DNA of 64,000 nt, from contig NZ_NJIF01000003.1 in NCBI RefSeq assembly GCF_002209555.1, positions 744,001 to 808,000 of the forward strand, in the 5' to 3' direction. Position 1 is the first letter of the stretch, and the number at the start of each line of letters is the position of its first letter. The DNA comes from Achromobacter insolitus (GTDB lineage: Bacteria > Pseudomonadota > Gammaproteobacteria > Burkholderiales > Burkholderiaceae_B). Of the stretch, positions 26,192-36,961 are shown one piece after another. The notes beneath the pieces are model-generated. The model worked only from the letters and a program-made list of their open reading frames with translations. It made no database searches and was not told the DNA's origin. Position numbers and translations under genes: made by a program.

Positions 26192-26796
26192 GAAGTCAGG
26201 CCGAAGGCCTTGATAGGAGCGAAACTGCGGCGGTGTTCGGCACAAGGGCCGTGCTCGCGCAGCATCTGCAGATGCAACGGGGTGCCATATCCCTTGTGCT
26301 GGTCAAAGGCATACTGGGGATATAGCGCATGCAGGCGCAGCAGATCCGCGTCGCGCGCCGTCTTGGCAAGAATGGACGCCGCCGAAATCGCGGGCACCAG
26401 CGCATCGCCCTTGATGACCGTCTGCACCGTGCAGCCCAGCTTGGGCGCCTGATTGCCGTCCACCAGCGCCAACTGCGGCAGGGTAGCCAGTCCCTGGACC
26501 GCCCGCTGCATTGCCAGCATGGTGGCACGCAGGATGTTCAAGCTGTCGATCTCGGCCACGCTGGCGCTGGCGATGCACCATGCCAGCGCGCACTCCTGGA
26601 TCTCCAGCGCCAGCGCCTCTCGCGTGGCGGCCTTGAGCACCTTGGAATCCGCCAGGCCCGCTATCGGGCGCGCCGGGTTCAAAATGACGGCCGCCGCGTA
26701 CACCGCGCCGGCCAGCGGGCCGCGCCCGGCTTCGTCCACACCCGCCGTGACCATGGCAGGCTGCTCCGGCGCCACGAACAGGTCAGGCTGCTCCAC
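26188..26796 (-). CDS. rnhB: Ribonuclease HII
   Basis: Cleaves RNA of RNA-DNA hybrids and single ribonucleotides in DNA. The 202 residues contain the catalytic acids D21/E22 in [11 protein letters not shown], the LADSK motif and a later aspartate in LALVDGN. The GTG at 26796 is preferred because GAGGTGG lies just before it and because it gives the conserved N-terminus; it overlaps the end of lpxB by 14 bases. Both neighbours are on the same strand, as in the classic lpxA-lpxB-rnhB order. Confidence 0.9.
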   Translation of the reverse strand: MEQPDLFVAPEQPAMVTAGVDEAGRGPLAGAVYAAAVILNPARPIAGLADSKVLKAATREALALEIQECALAWCIASASVAEIDSLNILRATMLAMQRAVQGLATLPQLALVDGNQAPKLGCTVQTVIKGDALVPAISAASILAKTARDADLLRLHALYPQYAFDQHKGYGTPLHLQMLREHGPCAEHRRSFAPIKAFGLTS

Positions 26797-27979
26797 CGGC
26801 CACCTCAAGGATCGCCTGGGCGGCCAGCGCGGGCGTATCGCGCAGCAGCTCCTGGTGCATGGCCGTAAAACGGGCCTCGATACGCGCCCTGCCGGCGTCA
26901 TCGGTCAAGGCAGTCCAGGTCGCTTCCGCGAGCTTTTCGGGCGTGGCGTCGTCCTGCAGCAACTCCGGCACGGCGAAATCACGCAGCAACACGTTCGGCA
27001 GGCCAACCCAGGGCAGATAGGGGCGCTGCTGGCCGGACTTCCAGGCCATGATGCGGCGCATCCATGGCGACAAAACGTAGGAGATCACCATGGGGCGCTT
27101 ATACAGCGCCGTCTCCAGCGTGGCGGTGCCACTGGCCACCAACACTGCGGTGGCGGCCTCCATGACGGACCAGGCCACGGGCGCCTGGCGCTCTCCCCCC
27201 TCGCCGTGCAGATCGTTCGCGGTGATGCACCGCAGTCCCGGCACGGGATACTGCGCCAAAATGGCTTGGAACTCCGCGCGGCGCTGGTCATTGACCATGG
27301 GAACCACGCATTGCAGCGCCGGATCCTTCTTTTGCAGGATCTGCGCGGCCTGCAGGAAGCGCGGAGCCAGCAGACGAATCTCGGAAGAACGGCTACCCGG
27401 CAAAATCGCCAGCACCCGCGCGTCCTGATCGATACCCAGGCGTTCGCGCGCGGCGGCACGGTCGGGCTCCATGGGGATGGCCCCTGCCAGCGGATGCCCC
27501 ACGTAAGTGACCGGAATGCCTTCCTTGCGGTAAATCTCTTCCTCGAACGGGAACAGCACCAGCATGTGCGATACCGACTCGCGGATCTTGTGGATGCGCT
27601 CGTAGCGCCAGGCCCAAATCGACGGCCCCACGAAATGGACGGTCGGCGTGCCGGCCTGGCGCAGTTGATGCTCCAGGCGCAGGTTGAAATCCGGCGCGTC
27701 GATCCCGACGAAGACTTTGGGCGGCTCCGCCAGCCAGCGCCGCTTGACGTCCCGATAGGTACCGAGCAGGCTGGGCAGGCGCTTGAGCGCGTCCACGTAG
27801 CCGAACACCGTCAAGGCGTGCATGGGATGCCACGCGTCGAAACCACGGGCCTGCATCTGAGGCCCGCCGATGCCTTCGCAGCGGACGTCGCCATCGCGCG
27901 CTTGCAGACCGGCAATGATGCGACCGGCCAGCAAATCGCCCGAGGGCTCGCCGGCCACCATGCCGATCCGTGCGCTCAT
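26783..27979 (-). CDS. lpxB: Lipid-A-disaccharide synthase
   Basis: A peripheral inner-membrane glycosyltransferase that joins UDP-diacylglucosamine to lipid X to form the lipid A disaccharide. The 398 residues begin [19 protein letters not shown], the GT19 family start, with later matches ([11 protein letters not shown], then [10 protein letters not shown]). Its start overlaps the lpxA stop by four bases. The length is typical. Confidence 0.95.
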   Translation of the reverse strand: MSARIGMVAGEPSGDLLAGRIIAGLQARDGDVRCEGIGGPQMQARGFDAWHPMHALTVFGYVDALKRLPSLLGTYRDVKRRWLAEPPKVFVGIDAPDFNLRLEHQLRQAGTPTVHFVGPSIWAWRYERIHKIRESVSHMLVLFPFEEEIYRKEGIPVTYVGHPLAGAIPMEPDRAAARERLGIDQDARVLAILPGSRSSEIRLLAPRFLQAAQILQKKDPALQCVVPMVNDQRRAEFQAILAQYPVPGLRCITANDLHGEGGERQAPVAWSVMEAATAVLVASGTATLETALYKRPMVISYVLSPWMRRIMAWKSGQQRPYLPWVGLPNVLLRDFAVPELLQDDATPEKLAEATWTALTDDAGRARIEARFTAMHQELLRDTPALAAQAILEVAGGAA

Positions 27980-28770
27980 GGGCGGATGATGCCGCGGCTT
28001 GCGACGTCCAGGAAATCGAGCAGGATCTGGAGCTGCGGGGCGACCTCGGGTTCCGCCTGTTGGCGGGCCCGCAATTCGGCCCGTGCCGCATCCAGGGACA
28101 GCCCCCGGCGATAAATGATCTTGTAGGCGTCACGCAACGCTGAAATGTCGGCGGGCGTGAAACCGCGGCGCTTCAGCCCTTCCACGTTGATGCCCACGGG
28201 GCGGCACGGATTGCCCGCCGCCAGCACGAAAGGCGGCGTGTCCTGCATGAGAGAGCTGTTGCCGCCCGTCATGCTGTGCGCGCCAATGCGCGAGAACTGA
28301 TGCACGCCGGTCAAGCCACCCACGATGGCCCAGTCGCCGACGTGGACGTGCCCCCCCAGTTGCACCGAATTGGCCAGGATGGTGTTGCTGCCGATATGGC
28401 AATCGTGCGCCACGTGCACATACGCCATGATCCAGTTGTCGTCGCCCAGCGTCGTGACGCCGCCATCCTGCACGGTGCCGGTGTTGAGCGTCACGTATTC
28501 GCGGAAGGTGTTGCGATCGCCGACGACAAGGCGGGTAGGCTCGCCCTTGTACTTCTTGTCCTGCGGCATGCCGCCAACCGAGCAATAGCGGTAGAAGCGG
28601 TTGTCACGCCCAATGGTCGTCACCCCGTCCACCATGCAGTACGGGCCAATCTCGGTCCCCGCGCCTATGGTCACATCGGGACCGATAGTCGCAAACGGAC
28701 CCACGACCACGGTCGGGTCGAGCTTTGCCGCCGGATCAACGACGGCGGTGGGGTGAATGTTTCCTGCCAT
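27976..28770 (-). CDS. lpxA: UDP-N-acetylglucosamine acyltransferase
   Basis: The first lipid A step: transfers a hydroxyacyl chain from ACP to UDP-GlcNAc. The 264 residues form a left-handed parallel beta-helix made of hexapeptide repeats up to about residue 190, with a helical C-terminus. The catalytic histidine lies in [11 protein letters not shown]. It starts immediately after the fabZ stop with no gap and overlaps lpxB, showing tight coupling of lipid A genes. Confidence 0.95.
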   Translation of the reverse strand: MAGNIHPTAVVDPAAKLDPTVVVGPFATIGPDVTIGAGTEIGPYCMVDGVTTIGRDNRFYRYCSVGGMPQDKKYKGEPTRLVVGDRNTFREYVTLNTGTVQDGGVTTLGDDNWIMAYVHVAHDCHIGSNTILANSVQLGGHVHVGDWAIVGGLTGVHQFSRIGAHSMTGGNSSLMQDTPPFVLAAGNPCRPVGINVEGLKRRGFTPADISALRDAYKIIYRRGLSLDAARAELRARQQAEPEVAPQLQILLDFLDVASRGIIRP

Positions 28771-29226
28771 TTACTCTTCCAGGCTGCGGATCGCGCACAT
28801 CAGCTTGGCGGAAGCGACTTCCTGCCCGTCCACCGTCGCGCGCGCTTGGTACTTACAGATGCTGCGGCTCAGACGTTCGGCTTCCACCTCGATGCGCAAT
28901 TGGTCGCCCGGCACGACCGGGCGGCGGAAACGCGCGCCGTCGATGCCGACCAGGTAATACGCGGTCTTGGATCCTTCGCACTTCAAGCCACCGTTCTCGT
29001 CGGTGAACGAGAACAGGGCCGAGGCCTGAGCCATCGCTTCCACAATGAGCACGCCCGGCATGACCGGGTGGTGCGGGAAATGGCCGTTGAAAAACGGTTC
29101 ATTGATCGAGACGTTCTTGATGGCCACGATGGACTTGCCGGGCACCATTTCGACGACGCGGTCAATCAGCAGCATCGGGTAACGATGCGGCAGCCTCTCC
29201 ATGATCCCCTTGATGTCGAGTTCCAT
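28771..29226 (-). CDS. fabZ: 3-hydroxyacyl-ACP dehydratase FabZ
   Basis: Dehydrates hydroxyacyl-ACP in fatty-acid elongation and competes with LpxA/LpxD for the same substrate. A 151-residue hotdog protein with the active-site stretch [13 protein letters not shown] (H49) and E63 in VEAMAQ. Position between lpxD and lpxA is the conserved order and allows balanced expression. Confidence 0.95.
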   Translation of the reverse strand: MELDIKGIMERLPHRYPMLLIDRVVEMVPGKSIVAIKNVSINEPFFNGHFPHHPVMPGVLIVEAMAQASALFSFTDENGGLKCEGSKTAYYLVGIDGARFRRPVVPGDQLRIEVEAERLSRSICKYQARATVDGQEVASAKLMCAIRSLEE

Positions 29227-29293
29227 TTTTCTATGCTTTCCTGCGAAGTAAAGTAATCGTGCGGCGCGGACGCGCCAAAGGCGGCGGCGCGCC

Positions 29294-30391
29294 TCAGTCT
29301 TTTTCCAGCGTCCGCACGCGCCGGCGCAATTGCGCCAACTGTTGTATCACGGCGGCGTTGCGCTGCCATTCGCCATGTTCCGCATACGGGAAGACGCCCG
29401 TATAGCGTCCAGGCTTCGAAATGCTGGACGTCACCGCGGTGCCGCCCGAAATGTGCACATCGTCGCCCAGGGTCAGGTGACCCGACAGCATGGCCGCTCC
29501 GCCGATGGTGCAGCGCTCGCCTATGGTGGTCGAGCCAGCCACGCCCACGCAAGCCGCAATGGCGGTGTGCGCGCCGATCCGGCAGTTGTGGGCAACCATG
29601 ATCTGGTTGTCCAGCTTGACGCCATCGGCCAGGACGGTGTCCTCCAGCGCGCCGCGGTCGACGGTGGTGTTGGCGCCGATTTCGACATCGTCGCCGACGG
29701 TTACACCGCCGAGCTGCGGAATCTTGCCCCAGGCGCCCTTGCCCAGGGTGGGATCCGGCGCAAAGCCGAAACCATCCGCACCCAGCACGGCGCCACTATG
29801 GATGATCGCGCGTGCGCCAACCGTGACCCCGTCATACAGCGTAACGTGGGCGTACAGCCGGCTGCCCGGCCCTACGGACGAACCTGCGCCGATCACGCAA
29901 CCGGGTCCGAGAACGGCATCGCGACCGATGCGCGCGCCGGATTCGACAACGCAGTGCGGGCCGATACGCACGCCCTCTTCAATCGTGGCGTCAGCAGCGA
30001 CCACCGCGGAAGGATGGGTGGATGCAGGCAACGCGGGCCGCCTCGCGGCGTCGAACCATTGCGCCACTCGGGCGTAAAGCAGATAGGGATGCTGACAGAC
30101 AACCAGCGCAAACGGCGGCCGGGCGTTGCCCTCGGCTTCCAGAGCCTGGGCCACGTCGGGCGAGACGATGACCGCCCCTGCCTGCGTGGCGCCCAGCTGG
30201 CTCTGGTAGCGGGGATTGGCGAGGAAAGCGATTTCCTGCCGACCCGCCGATGACAAGGTTCCGATGCCACAGACTCGCATGGAGTCCGCACCGGGAACTG
30301 CGCTGATACGCCAGTCCATTCCCTGGGTGTTGGCGGCGCTCAACAGTGCTTCCAGCGTTGGAGCGCGGGCAAGATCCAGTAAAACCGGCAT
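29294..30391 (-). CDS. lpxD: UDP-3-O-acylglucosamine N-acyltransferase
   Basis: The third lipid A enzyme: adds the N-linked hydroxyacyl chain to the glucosamine. The 365 residues have an N-terminal uridine-binding domain, a beta-helix of hexapeptide repeats (about 105-300) with the catalytic histidine in [11 protein letters not shown], and a short helical C-terminus. It follows skp by 17 bases, as in other Proteobacteria, and precedes fabZ by 67 bases. Confidence 0.95.
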   Translation of the reverse strand: MPVLLDLARAPTLEALLSAANTQGMDWRISAVPGADSMRVCGIGTLSSAGRQEIAFLANPRYQSQLGATQAGAVIVSPDVAQALEAEGNARPPFALVVCQHPYLLYARVAQWFDAARRPALPASTHPSAVVAADATIEEGVRIGPHCVVESGARIGRDAVLGPGCVIGAGSSVGPGSRLYAHVTLYDGVTVGARAIIHSGAVLGADGFGFAPDPTLGKGAWGKIPQLGGVTVGDDVEIGANTTVDRGALEDTVLADGVKLDNQIMVAHNCRIGAHTAIAACVGVAGSTTIGERCTIGGAAMLSGHLTLGDDVHISGGTAVTSSISKPGRYTGVFPYAEHGEWQRNAAVIQQLAQLRRRVRTLEKD

Positions 30392-30408
30392 GACGTGACA
30401 GGTGCTGC

Positions 30409-30969
30409 TTACTTGCCCAGGCTCTGGATCACCTTGTCGGTGATGTCGATGCGCGGGTTGACCGTCACGGCATCCTGAATGATCAGGTCGTAGTTTTCCT
30501 GCTCGGCGATGCGCTTGATGGCGTCATTGGCCTTCGTCACGATGCCGGAGAATTCTTCGTTGCGGCGACGGTTGAAGTCCTCCTGGAACTCGCGGCGCTT
30601 GCGCTGCAGGTCGGTATCCAGGTTGGAGAGCTCGCGCTGGCGCTTGACGCGGTCGGACTCCGACAGCACGGGAGCGTCCTTGTCGAACTTCTCGGCTTGC
30701 GAACGCAGGCTGTTGTTCAGGCGCTGGAGCTCGTCATCGCGCTTCTTGAATTCGGCTTCGATCTTGCTTTGCGCTGCCTTGGCCGGACCCGACTCGCGCA
30801 GGATCCGCTCGGTATTGACGAAACCGATCTTCGTGCCTTGCGCCTGCGCGGGAATCGCGGCAGCCGAACCGAGAATGAGCGCACCTACCAGGGCAATGGA
30901 GCCGCCCAGCTTGCCGCGGCGCTTGGCGCGCAGCGAATTCGAAGTTTTAAGTGCGGAATCAGACATCAT
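30409..30969 (-). CDS. skp: Periplasmic outer-membrane-protein chaperone Skp/OmpH
   Basis: Captures unfolded outer-membrane proteins in the periplasm and passes them to the Bam complex. The 186 residues have a long signal peptide (likely cut at AQA|QG, about residue 43), then GTKIGFVNTERILRESGPAK and a long charged coiled coil (about 65-150) that makes the tentacles. AAGGTGAG precedes a double ATG; the first at 30969 has the better spacing. It lies between bamA and lpxD, as is usual. Confidence 0.92.
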   Translation of the reverse strand: MMSDSALKTSNSLRAKRRGKLGGSIALVGALILGSAAAIPAQAQGTKIGFVNTERILRESGPAKAAQSKIEAEFKKRDDELQRLNNSLRSQAEKFDKDAPVLSESDRVKRQRELSNLDTDLQRKRREFQEDFNRRRNEEFSGIVTKANDAIKRIAEQENYDLIIQDAVTVNPRIDITDKVIQSLGK

Positions 30970-31025
30970 GAAAATCTCACCTTCCAGTAAGGCAAAGCCA
31001 AAGTGTGTATTGTGCCACTAAACAG

Positions 31026-31057
31026 CAAGGGAGCCGGCTGTGGGCCTTTCTCCCTTG
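31026..31057 (-). terminator. Hairpin in the bamA-skp spacer
   Basis: CAAGGGAG and CTCCCTTG form an 8-bp stem around a 16-base loop, 22 bases after the bamA stop. On the minus strand the sequence continues CTGTTTAG, so it may partly terminate or stabilise the bamA message. Confidence 0.35.
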
Positions 31058-31078
31058 TTTTCAAGCGTAACGGCGCGC

Positions 31079-33412
31079 TTAGAAACCCGTTCCGATCTGG
31101 AACTGGAAACTTTGCTTGTCGTCGCCCGGCTTCGAATTCAGCGGTCGGGCATAGGACAGTTGCAGCGGTCCCATCGGCGACTGCCACGACAGGCCGATAC
31201 CGGCCGAGAACCTCCAGCCGCAAGGATCCTCGACCTCGCTGCCGGGCTTGCCGTTGGTGCAGCTCAAGCCGCTGCCTGCCGAAACCTGGCCCGCATCCGA
31301 GAAAATGAACCAACGCAGCGTGCGATCCTTGGACGCGCCCGGGAACGGCAGGTACAGCTGCGCGTTGGCGATAATGCGCCGCGTGCCGCCCAGGTAGTCG
31401 CCCGTCTTCGTATCGCGCGGACCCAGCGACGAGCCTTCGTAACCGCGCACGGTGCCGATACCGCCGGCATAGACGTTCTTGATGACCGGGTAATCCTTGC
31501 TGCCGTAGCTCTGGCCCCAATCAACCATGCCGTTCAAGGCCAGCGTATAGGAGCCGCCCAGCGGCACGAAGTACTGTTGCTGGGCCGTCAACATCGTGTA
31601 CTGCAGATCGATGGTCGACAGATCGGCCTTCAGGCGGGTGTAGCCGCCCTTGGTCGGCGCCAGCGCGCTGTCGCGCGTGTCCTTGGTCCAGCCGGTGGTG
31701 AAGATCACCGAGTTGGTCGAATCGCCGTAGTCCTCGACGAACTTGTCGTAGGCAGCCGGCGAATTGCTGAACAGATCGATCTGGTTACGTTCGAAGTTCG
31801 CGCCCAGCATGATCCGGTCGTATTCCGAGATCGGCACGCCGAAGTTCATGCCCAGGCCCATGGCCTTGACGCGGTAGTCGCCGTCGTTGTTGTTCCACGG
31901 CTCGGTCACGCGATAGTACGCGGACGTGGTGCGGCTGATGCCGTCCTTGGTCCAGTACGGGTCGGTATGCGACAGAACCACGGCCCGGTTGGTCTTGCTG
32001 GTGTTCAGTTGCAGCGTCAGGTTGGTGCCGCTGCCGAAGACGTTGTCTTCACTGATACCGGCCGACAGAATGGCTTTTTCCGACGAGCCGTAGCCCACGC
32101 CCAGGTTGATCATGCCGGTGGGCTTTTCCTTGACGTCCACGTTGACGTCGACCTGGTCGGGCGAGCCCGGAACCGGGTCGGTCTTGACGTTGACGTCGCT
32201 GAAATAGCCCAGGCGGTCGACGCGGTCGCGCGAGGTCTTGATGTCTTTGGCGTCGTACCAGGCAGCTTCCTGCTGGCGCATTTCGCGGCGCACGACTTCG
32301 TCGCGCGTGCGGGTGTTGCCGCCGATCTGGATGCGGCGCACGTAAACGCGGCGGCTGGGATCGACGTAGAACGTCAGGTCGGCCTCGTGCTTGGCGCGGT
32401 CCAGCTGCGGGTTCGGGTTGACGTTGGCAAACGCGTAGCCCAGTTCGCCCAGGTAGTCGGTGATGGCCTTGGCCGAACCGTTCGCCTTGGCGGCCGAGAA
32501 GGTCTCTTCCGGCTTGATTTCCACCAGGGCGTTGATTTCCTTGTCCAGGCCCAGCAGATTGCCGGCCAGTTTCACGCTGCGCACCTTGTAGGGTTCGCCT
32601 TCGTGCACGGTAATCGTGATGCGGATGTCCTTGCGGTCGGGCGAAATCGTGACCTGGGGGGGCTCGACCGAGAATTCGAGATAGCCGCGGTCCAGGTAGA
32701 ACGAGCGCAGGCGCTCCAGGTCGCCTTCGAGCTTTTCGCGCGAGTACTTGTCCGTATCGGTGTACCAGGTGAGCCAGCCGGGCGTGGTCAGCTTGAACTC
32801 GTCAAGCAGATCGCTTTCCGAGAAAGCCTTGTTGCCAACGAAGCGGATTTCCTGGATACGTGCAACGGAGCCTTCGAACACGTCGAAGCTCACGCCCACG
32901 CGGTTGCGCGGCAGGGGCGTCACGGTGGACGTCACCTCGATGCCGTACTTGCCCTTGGACAGGTATTGCTGCTTCAGTTCGTATTCGGCGCGCTCGAGCA
33001 TGGAGCGGTCGAAAATGCGGCCTTCGGCAAAACCCACTTGCGCCAGCGAGGTGGTAATGGCCTTGGAATCGAACTCACGCATGCCGTTGAAGTTCACCGA
33101 GGCGATCGTCGGGCGCTCCTGCACCACCACCACTACGACGTTGTTGTCCGTCTGGATCTGTACATCGGTGAAAAAACCGGTGCCGTACAAGCGGCGGATG
33201 GCCTCGGTCGCCTCTTCTTCCGTGAACTTTTCACCCACCTTGACGGGGAGATAGCCGAAGACGGTGCCGGCGTCAGTTCGTTGAATACCCTCTACGCGGA
33301 TATCCCGCACGACAAAAGGGTCGAAGGCGTGGGCGATGGCCGGTACCAGCAATGCGGCGATCAAACCCGGCAGTACACCCTTTTTGTGATGAAACATCCG
33401 GCGAAAAGACAT
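31079..33412 (-). CDS. bamA: Outer-membrane protein assembly factor BamA
   Basis: The central barrel protein of the Bam complex, which inserts beta-barrel proteins into the outer membrane. The 777 residues have a signal peptide (cut near AHA|FD), five POTRA domains (about 30-430; first one begins FVVRDIRVEGIQRTD), and a C-terminal 16-strand barrel ending in GTGF, with phenylalanine last as is usual. The ATG at 33412 has GAGGA nine bases before it; an in-frame ATG eight codons upstream lacks this. It is followed by skp and preceded by rseP. Confidence 0.95.
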   Translation of the reverse strand: MSFRRMFHHKKGVLPGLIAALLVPAIAHAFDPFVVRDIRVEGIQRTDAGTVFGYLPVKVGEKFTEEEATEAIRRLYGTGFFTDVQIQTDNNVVVVVVQERPTIASVNFNGMREFDSKAITTSLAQVGFAEGRIFDRSMLERAEYELKQQYLSKGKYGIEVTSTVTPLPRNRVGVSFDVFEGSVARIQEIRFVGNKAFSESDLLDEFKLTTPGWLTWYTDTDKYSREKLEGDLERLRSFYLDRGYLEFSVEPPQVTISPDRKDIRITITVHEGEPYKVRSVKLAGNLLGLDKEINALVEIKPEETFSAAKANGSAKAITDYLGELGYAFANVNPNPQLDRAKHEADLTFYVDPSRRVYVRRIQIGGNTRTRDEVVRREMRQQEAAWYDAKDIKTSRDRVDRLGYFSDVNVKTDPVPGSPDQVDVNVDVKEKPTGMINLGVGYGSSEKAILSAGISEDNVFGSGTNLTLQLNTSKTNRAVVLSHTDPYWTKDGISRTTSAYYRVTEPWNNNDGDYRVKAMGLGMNFGVPISEYDRIMLGANFERNQIDLFSNSPAAYDKFVEDYGDSTNSVIFTTGWTKDTRDSALAPTKGGYTRLKADLSTIDLQYTMLTAQQQYFVPLGGSYTLALNGMVDWGQSYGSKDYPVIKNVYAGGIGTVRGYEGSSLGPRDTKTGDYLGGTRRIIANAQLYLPFPGASKDRTLRWFIFSDAGQVSAGSGLSCTNGKPGSEVEDPCGWRFSAGIGLSWQSPMGPLQLSYARPLNSKPGDDKQSFQFQIGTGF

Positions 33413-33465
33413 CCTTGAGTATCCTCGGTCGTGCAAATGGCGGGGGATTTTATGCTAAATCGCGT

Positions 33466-34797
33466 TCAAGTGAACAAACGCGTGAAATCATTGAACAGCG
33501 CAAGCCCCATCAGGCTTGCCAATAAACCTATGCCGGCGCGCTGTCCGATATCGATCCACCTTGCTGGCGGCGGGCTACCCCGCACAATTTCGACGAGATA
33601 GTACAGCAGATGTCCACCGTCCAGCATGGGAATAGGCAGCAAATTTAGTACGCCGAGACTGATGCTGATCAAGGCGATATAAGCGATATACGCAACAATT
33701 CCGATTCGGGCGGTCTGGCCGGCGTAATCCGCAATGGTCACCGGACCACTGACATTGCGCCAGGAAACGTCGCCCGTGACCATGCGCCCCATCATGCGCA
33801 GCGAGAACCATGCGGTGTCCCAGGTGCGGACCGCGCCTTTCCACAGGCTCTCGAACACACCGTAACGCACGGTCACCATCGGGACGTCGCCGCCCAGCTG
33901 GACTCCCAGGCGGCCGATCACTTGGCCGTTGACGGTCTCGGCGCGCGGCGTGACGTTCACGGAAACATTGGCGCCGTCGCGCGCCAGCGTGAGCGCCAGG
34001 GTCTTGCCGGCGCTTTCCTGGATTTGCCGGACCAGTCCGCCGGTATCCGGCGTGGGCACCCCATTCACGGCAAGGATCAGATCACCCGCGCGCAGGCCGG
34101 CGGCCTGCCCTTCGCCGCCGTCATTGACTACCCGCACGGCAGGCTTGGGCTGCGCCAGCCGGACCCCGGCTGCCGCCAGCGGATCGCCGCCGGCCGGATC
34201 CATGCTGTTGGACGGCAGCACGAGCTCGCGTTGCTGGACGGCGCCTGCCGGGGTCTTTACCTCGATCAGGGCCTTGCCGCCGGTAGCCATGACATCCATC
34301 AGGCGCCAGCGCGCGTCGGACCACGAAGCCACCTCTTCGCCATCGATGGCCAGGATCCGGTCACCCGAGATCAGGCCGGCCTGCGCGGCCGGCGTGCCGG
34401 CGGCAGGCTGGGCGATGACGGCCACGGGCTCCTCGGTGCCGGCCATGTTCAGGCCGGCGTACAGGAAAACCGCGAGGATGAGGTTGAATATGGGGCCAGC
34501 CGCGACAATGGCGATGCGCTGGCCGACGGGCTTGCTGTTGAATGCCCCTGCCGCCTCGGCGGCGCTCGCGCCCGCGGGAGGATCGTCTTGCATCTTGACG
34601 TAGCCGCCCAGCGGCAGGGCCGAAACCGCCCATTCGGTGCCGTGACGGTCGGTACGGCGCAGAATGACCTTGCCAAACCCCACCGAGAAGCGCAGGACCT
34701 TCACTCCGCACAGGCGGGCCACCCAATAGTGCCCCAGTTCATGGAAGATGATCAGGGTGCCAAGCGCAACCGCAAAGGCCAGCAGGGTGAAAAGCAT
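33466..34797 (-). CDS. rseP: Site-2 zinc protease RseP
   Basis: An intramembrane metalloprotease that cuts RseA after outer-membrane stress and so releases sigma-E. The 443 residues have H19-E20-x-x-H23 in the first transmembrane helix, two periplasmic PDZ domains (about 125-305) and the LDGGH motif in the third helix. It lies between dxr and bamA. Anti-sigma and sigma-E genes are not in the window. Confidence 0.94.
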   Translation of the reverse strand: MLFTLLAFAVALGTLIIFHELGHYWVARLCGVKVLRFSVGFGKVILRRTDRHGTEWAVSALPLGGYVKMQDDPPAGASAAEAAGAFNSKPVGQRIAIVAAGPIFNLILAVFLYAGLNMAGTEEPVAVIAQPAAGTPAAQAGLISGDRILAIDGEEVASWSDARWRLMDVMATGGKALIEVKTPAGAVQQRELVLPSNSMDPAGGDPLAAAGVRLAQPKPAVRVVNDGGEGQAAGLRAGDLILAVNGVPTPDTGGLVRQIQESAGKTLALTLARDGANVSVNVTPRAETVNGQVIGRLGVQLGGDVPMVTVRYGVFESLWKGAVRTWDTAWFSLRMMGRMVTGDVSWRNVSGPVTIADYAGQTARIGIVAYIAYIALISISLGVLNLLPIPMLDGGHLLYYLVEIVRGSPPPARWIDIGQRAGIGLLASLMGLALFNDFTRLFT

Positions 34798-34855
34798 CGG
34801 GATCGGCGAAATCTAGGAAATCAGAGGCCAGCGGGCGACGGCGACGATGCCTGCA

Positions 34856-36055
34856 TCAGGCCAGGCCCAGGTTGCCCGCAAAGGTGCGCGCCTCGGCATC
34901 GAGCGCAAGCACATCGTCAAGACTGTTGAGCGTAACAGATGCTTGCCGAGCCTGCCACTCCAGGGAAGCCTCGATGACGCGGGAAATCCAGGTGTATGGC
35001 AGCCGGCCACCCAGGAAAGCCTCCACGGCAATCTCATTGGCGGCATTCAAGGTCACACAGGCGCCCTGCCCCGCCCGCAGCGCCGCAAAGGACAGGGCCA
35101 GACACGGAAAACGAGCCAGATCGGGCTTTTCGAAGTCCAGCCGCCCCAGACGCGTCAGGTCCAGCGGGCCGACGCCGCTGTCCAGGCGCTCGGGAAACCC
35201 CAGCCCGTAGGCAATGGGCGTGCGCATGTCGGGCTGACCCAGCTGCGCCAGCACGGAGCCGTCGTCGTACTCCACCATGGAGTGCACCACGCTCTGGGGG
35301 TGCACGACCACCTCGATGCGATCGGGGGGCATGGCGAACAACCAATGCGCCTCGATTACTTCCAGACCCTTGTTGAGCATGGTGGCGGAATCCACCGAAA
35401 TCTTGCGGCCCATGCTCCAGTTGGGGTGAGCGCAGGCTTGGGCCGGAGTCACCTCGTGCAGGTCTTCGAGATCACGTCCGCGAAATGGCCCGCCGGAGGC
35501 GGTCAACAAGAGGCGACGCACACCGGGCGCCGGGCGCTGCGGCGCGCCAGCTCGGCCGCCATGGGGAAGACATTGGAAAATAGCGTTGTGTTCGCTGTCG
35601 ATAGGCAACAATTCGGCGCCGTTGTCGCGTATTGCCTGCATGAAGAGCGAGCCCGCCGCCACCAGCGCTTCCTTGTTGGCCAGCAGCACGCGCTTGCCAC
35701 TGCGGGCGGCGGCGAGCGCAGCGGGCAGGCCCGCAGCCCCGACGATGGCCGCCATGACCGAGTCGCATTGAGCATCGGCCGCCGTATCCGCCAATGCCTG
35801 TGCGCCCACGCGGATTTCCGGCAAGGGCTGGGAGCCCGCCCAGGCCGCAATGAATTTCTCGCGGGCCGCCGCGTCGGGCACCACCACTACCGCCGCCCGG
35901 CTGGCCCGCGCCTGCTCCGCCAGGCGGGCCATCTGGCTGTAGGCCGACAAGGCATAAACCGCCAGCCGCTCGGGGTGGCGGGCAATCACATCCAGCGTGC
36001 TTTCACCGATCGAACCGGTCGATCCCAGCACGACGACGCGTTGAAAAGCCGTCAA
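34856..36055 (-). CDS. dxr: 1-deoxy-D-xylulose 5-phosphate reductoisomerase
   Basis: The committed step of the MEP pathway: rearranges and reduces DXP to MEP with NADPH. The 399 residues begin with the NADPH-binding [18 protein letters not shown], and the metal and substrate residues lie in [20 protein letters not shown]. It overlaps the cdsA stop by four bases, placing isoprenoid and phospholipid synthesis in one transcript. Confidence 0.95.
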   Translation of the reverse strand: MTAFQRVVVLGSTGSIGESTLDVIARHPERLAVYALSAYSQMARLAEQARASRAAVVVVPDAAAREKFIAAWAGSQPLPEIRVGAQALADTAADAQCDSVMAAIVGAAGLPAALAAARSGKRVLLANKEALVAAGSLFMQAIRDNGAELLPIDSEHNAIFQCLPHGGRAGAPQRPAPGVRRLLLTASGGPFRGRDLEDLHEVTPAQACAHPNWSMGRKISVDSATMLNKGLEVIEAHWLFAMPPDRIEVVVHPQSVVHSMVEYDDGSVLAQLGQPDMRTPIAYGLGFPERLDSGVGPLDLTRLGRLDFEKPDLARFPCLALSFAALRAGQGACVTLNAANEIAVEAFLGGRLPYTWISRVIEASLEWQARQASVTLNSLDDVLALDAEARTFAGNLGLA

Positions 36056-36909
36056 AACAACACTCCAGACAAAAGTAGCGCAAACGGCGCGACCGGGAGA
36101 ATCGCGTCGATGCGGTCATAGACCCCGCCATGGCCTGGCAGAAGCGTGCTGGAGTCCTTGCGGCCGGCACGCCGCTTGAGCAGCGATTCGAACAGGTCTC
36201 CCACAATCGACAGCACGCCCAATAACGCGGCAATGGGCAAGGCCAGCCAGAAGGTCCAGCGTTCGACCAGCGCGTGGCCGAAAGTACCTTCCCACAGGCT
36301 GGAAAGGCCTATCCAGAGCACCGCACCCAGGACGCCGGCGACCGCGCCCGCGATCGTCTTGCCGGGGCTGACCCGCGGCGCCAGTTTACGCTTGCCGAAT
36401 GCCCGGCCGGCAAAATATGCCGCAATATCGGCAACCCAGACCAGAGCCAGGAGCGACACTACAAACCCGGCCCCGCGCGCAACGAACATCTGCGCCAACA
36501 CGGCCCAGGCGGCAAAGGCCGCGGGCACCGAAAAAACCGACCACCCCAGACTGGCGGGCGGAGCGTCGGAACGGCCGCGGACCACGGCTGCCACGCCACC
36601 AAACAGCCAGACGGCAGCCACTGCCGGCACGACGTAACGCAAAACCCAGGCGGGATCAGCGATTCCGGCCTTTTCGCCCGCCAACCAGGCTGATGCCAGC
36701 GCCAGCATGCCCGCGAACAGCAGGACGGCAACGCCGACGGCAATCAAGGGGGAAGGCGGTTGCGGCAGCGTCAAACGCAGCCACTCCCAATTAGCGCAGG
36801 CGGCCGCCAGGGCCAACAACGCGACAAACCACCAGGGGTTCGCGCTGATCATCGCTGCAGCCAGAACGGCCAACAGAATGACTGCGGTAACGATACGCTG
36901 GCCCAACAT
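36052..36909 (-). CDS. cdsA: Phosphatidate cytidylyltransferase
   Basis: Makes CDP-diacylglycerol, the precursor of all phospholipids, in the inner membrane. The 285 residues have about eight transmembrane helices and the C-terminal signature [20 protein letters not shown] followed by GVYDRID. The ATG at 36909 is chosen because GAGGAG is just upstream; the reading frame continues further upstream without family resemblance. It is 52 bases after uppS. Confidence 0.93.
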   Translation of the reverse strand: MLGQRIVTAVILLAVLAAAMISANPWWFVALLALAAACANWEWLRLTLPQPPSPLIAVGVAVLLFAGMLALASAWLAGEKAGIADPAWVLRYVVPAVAAVWLFGGVAAVVRGRSDAPPASLGWSVFSVPAAFAAWAVLAQMFVARGAGFVVSLLALVWVADIAAYFAGRAFGKRKLAPRVSPGKTIAGAVAGVLGAVLWIGLSSLWEGTFGHALVERWTFWLALPIAALLGVLSIVGDLFESLLKRRAGRKDSSTLLPGHGGVYDRIDAILPVAPFALLLSGVLF

Positions 36910-36961
36910 ATGACGGTCTCCTCGTGTACAGCCCTGGAAAGACGCGCTAGTCGCCGTCCGT

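Noticed and set aside
31040-33418. 792-codon open frame antisense to bamA
   Set aside because: A codon-bias shadow of bamA with no recognisable domain.
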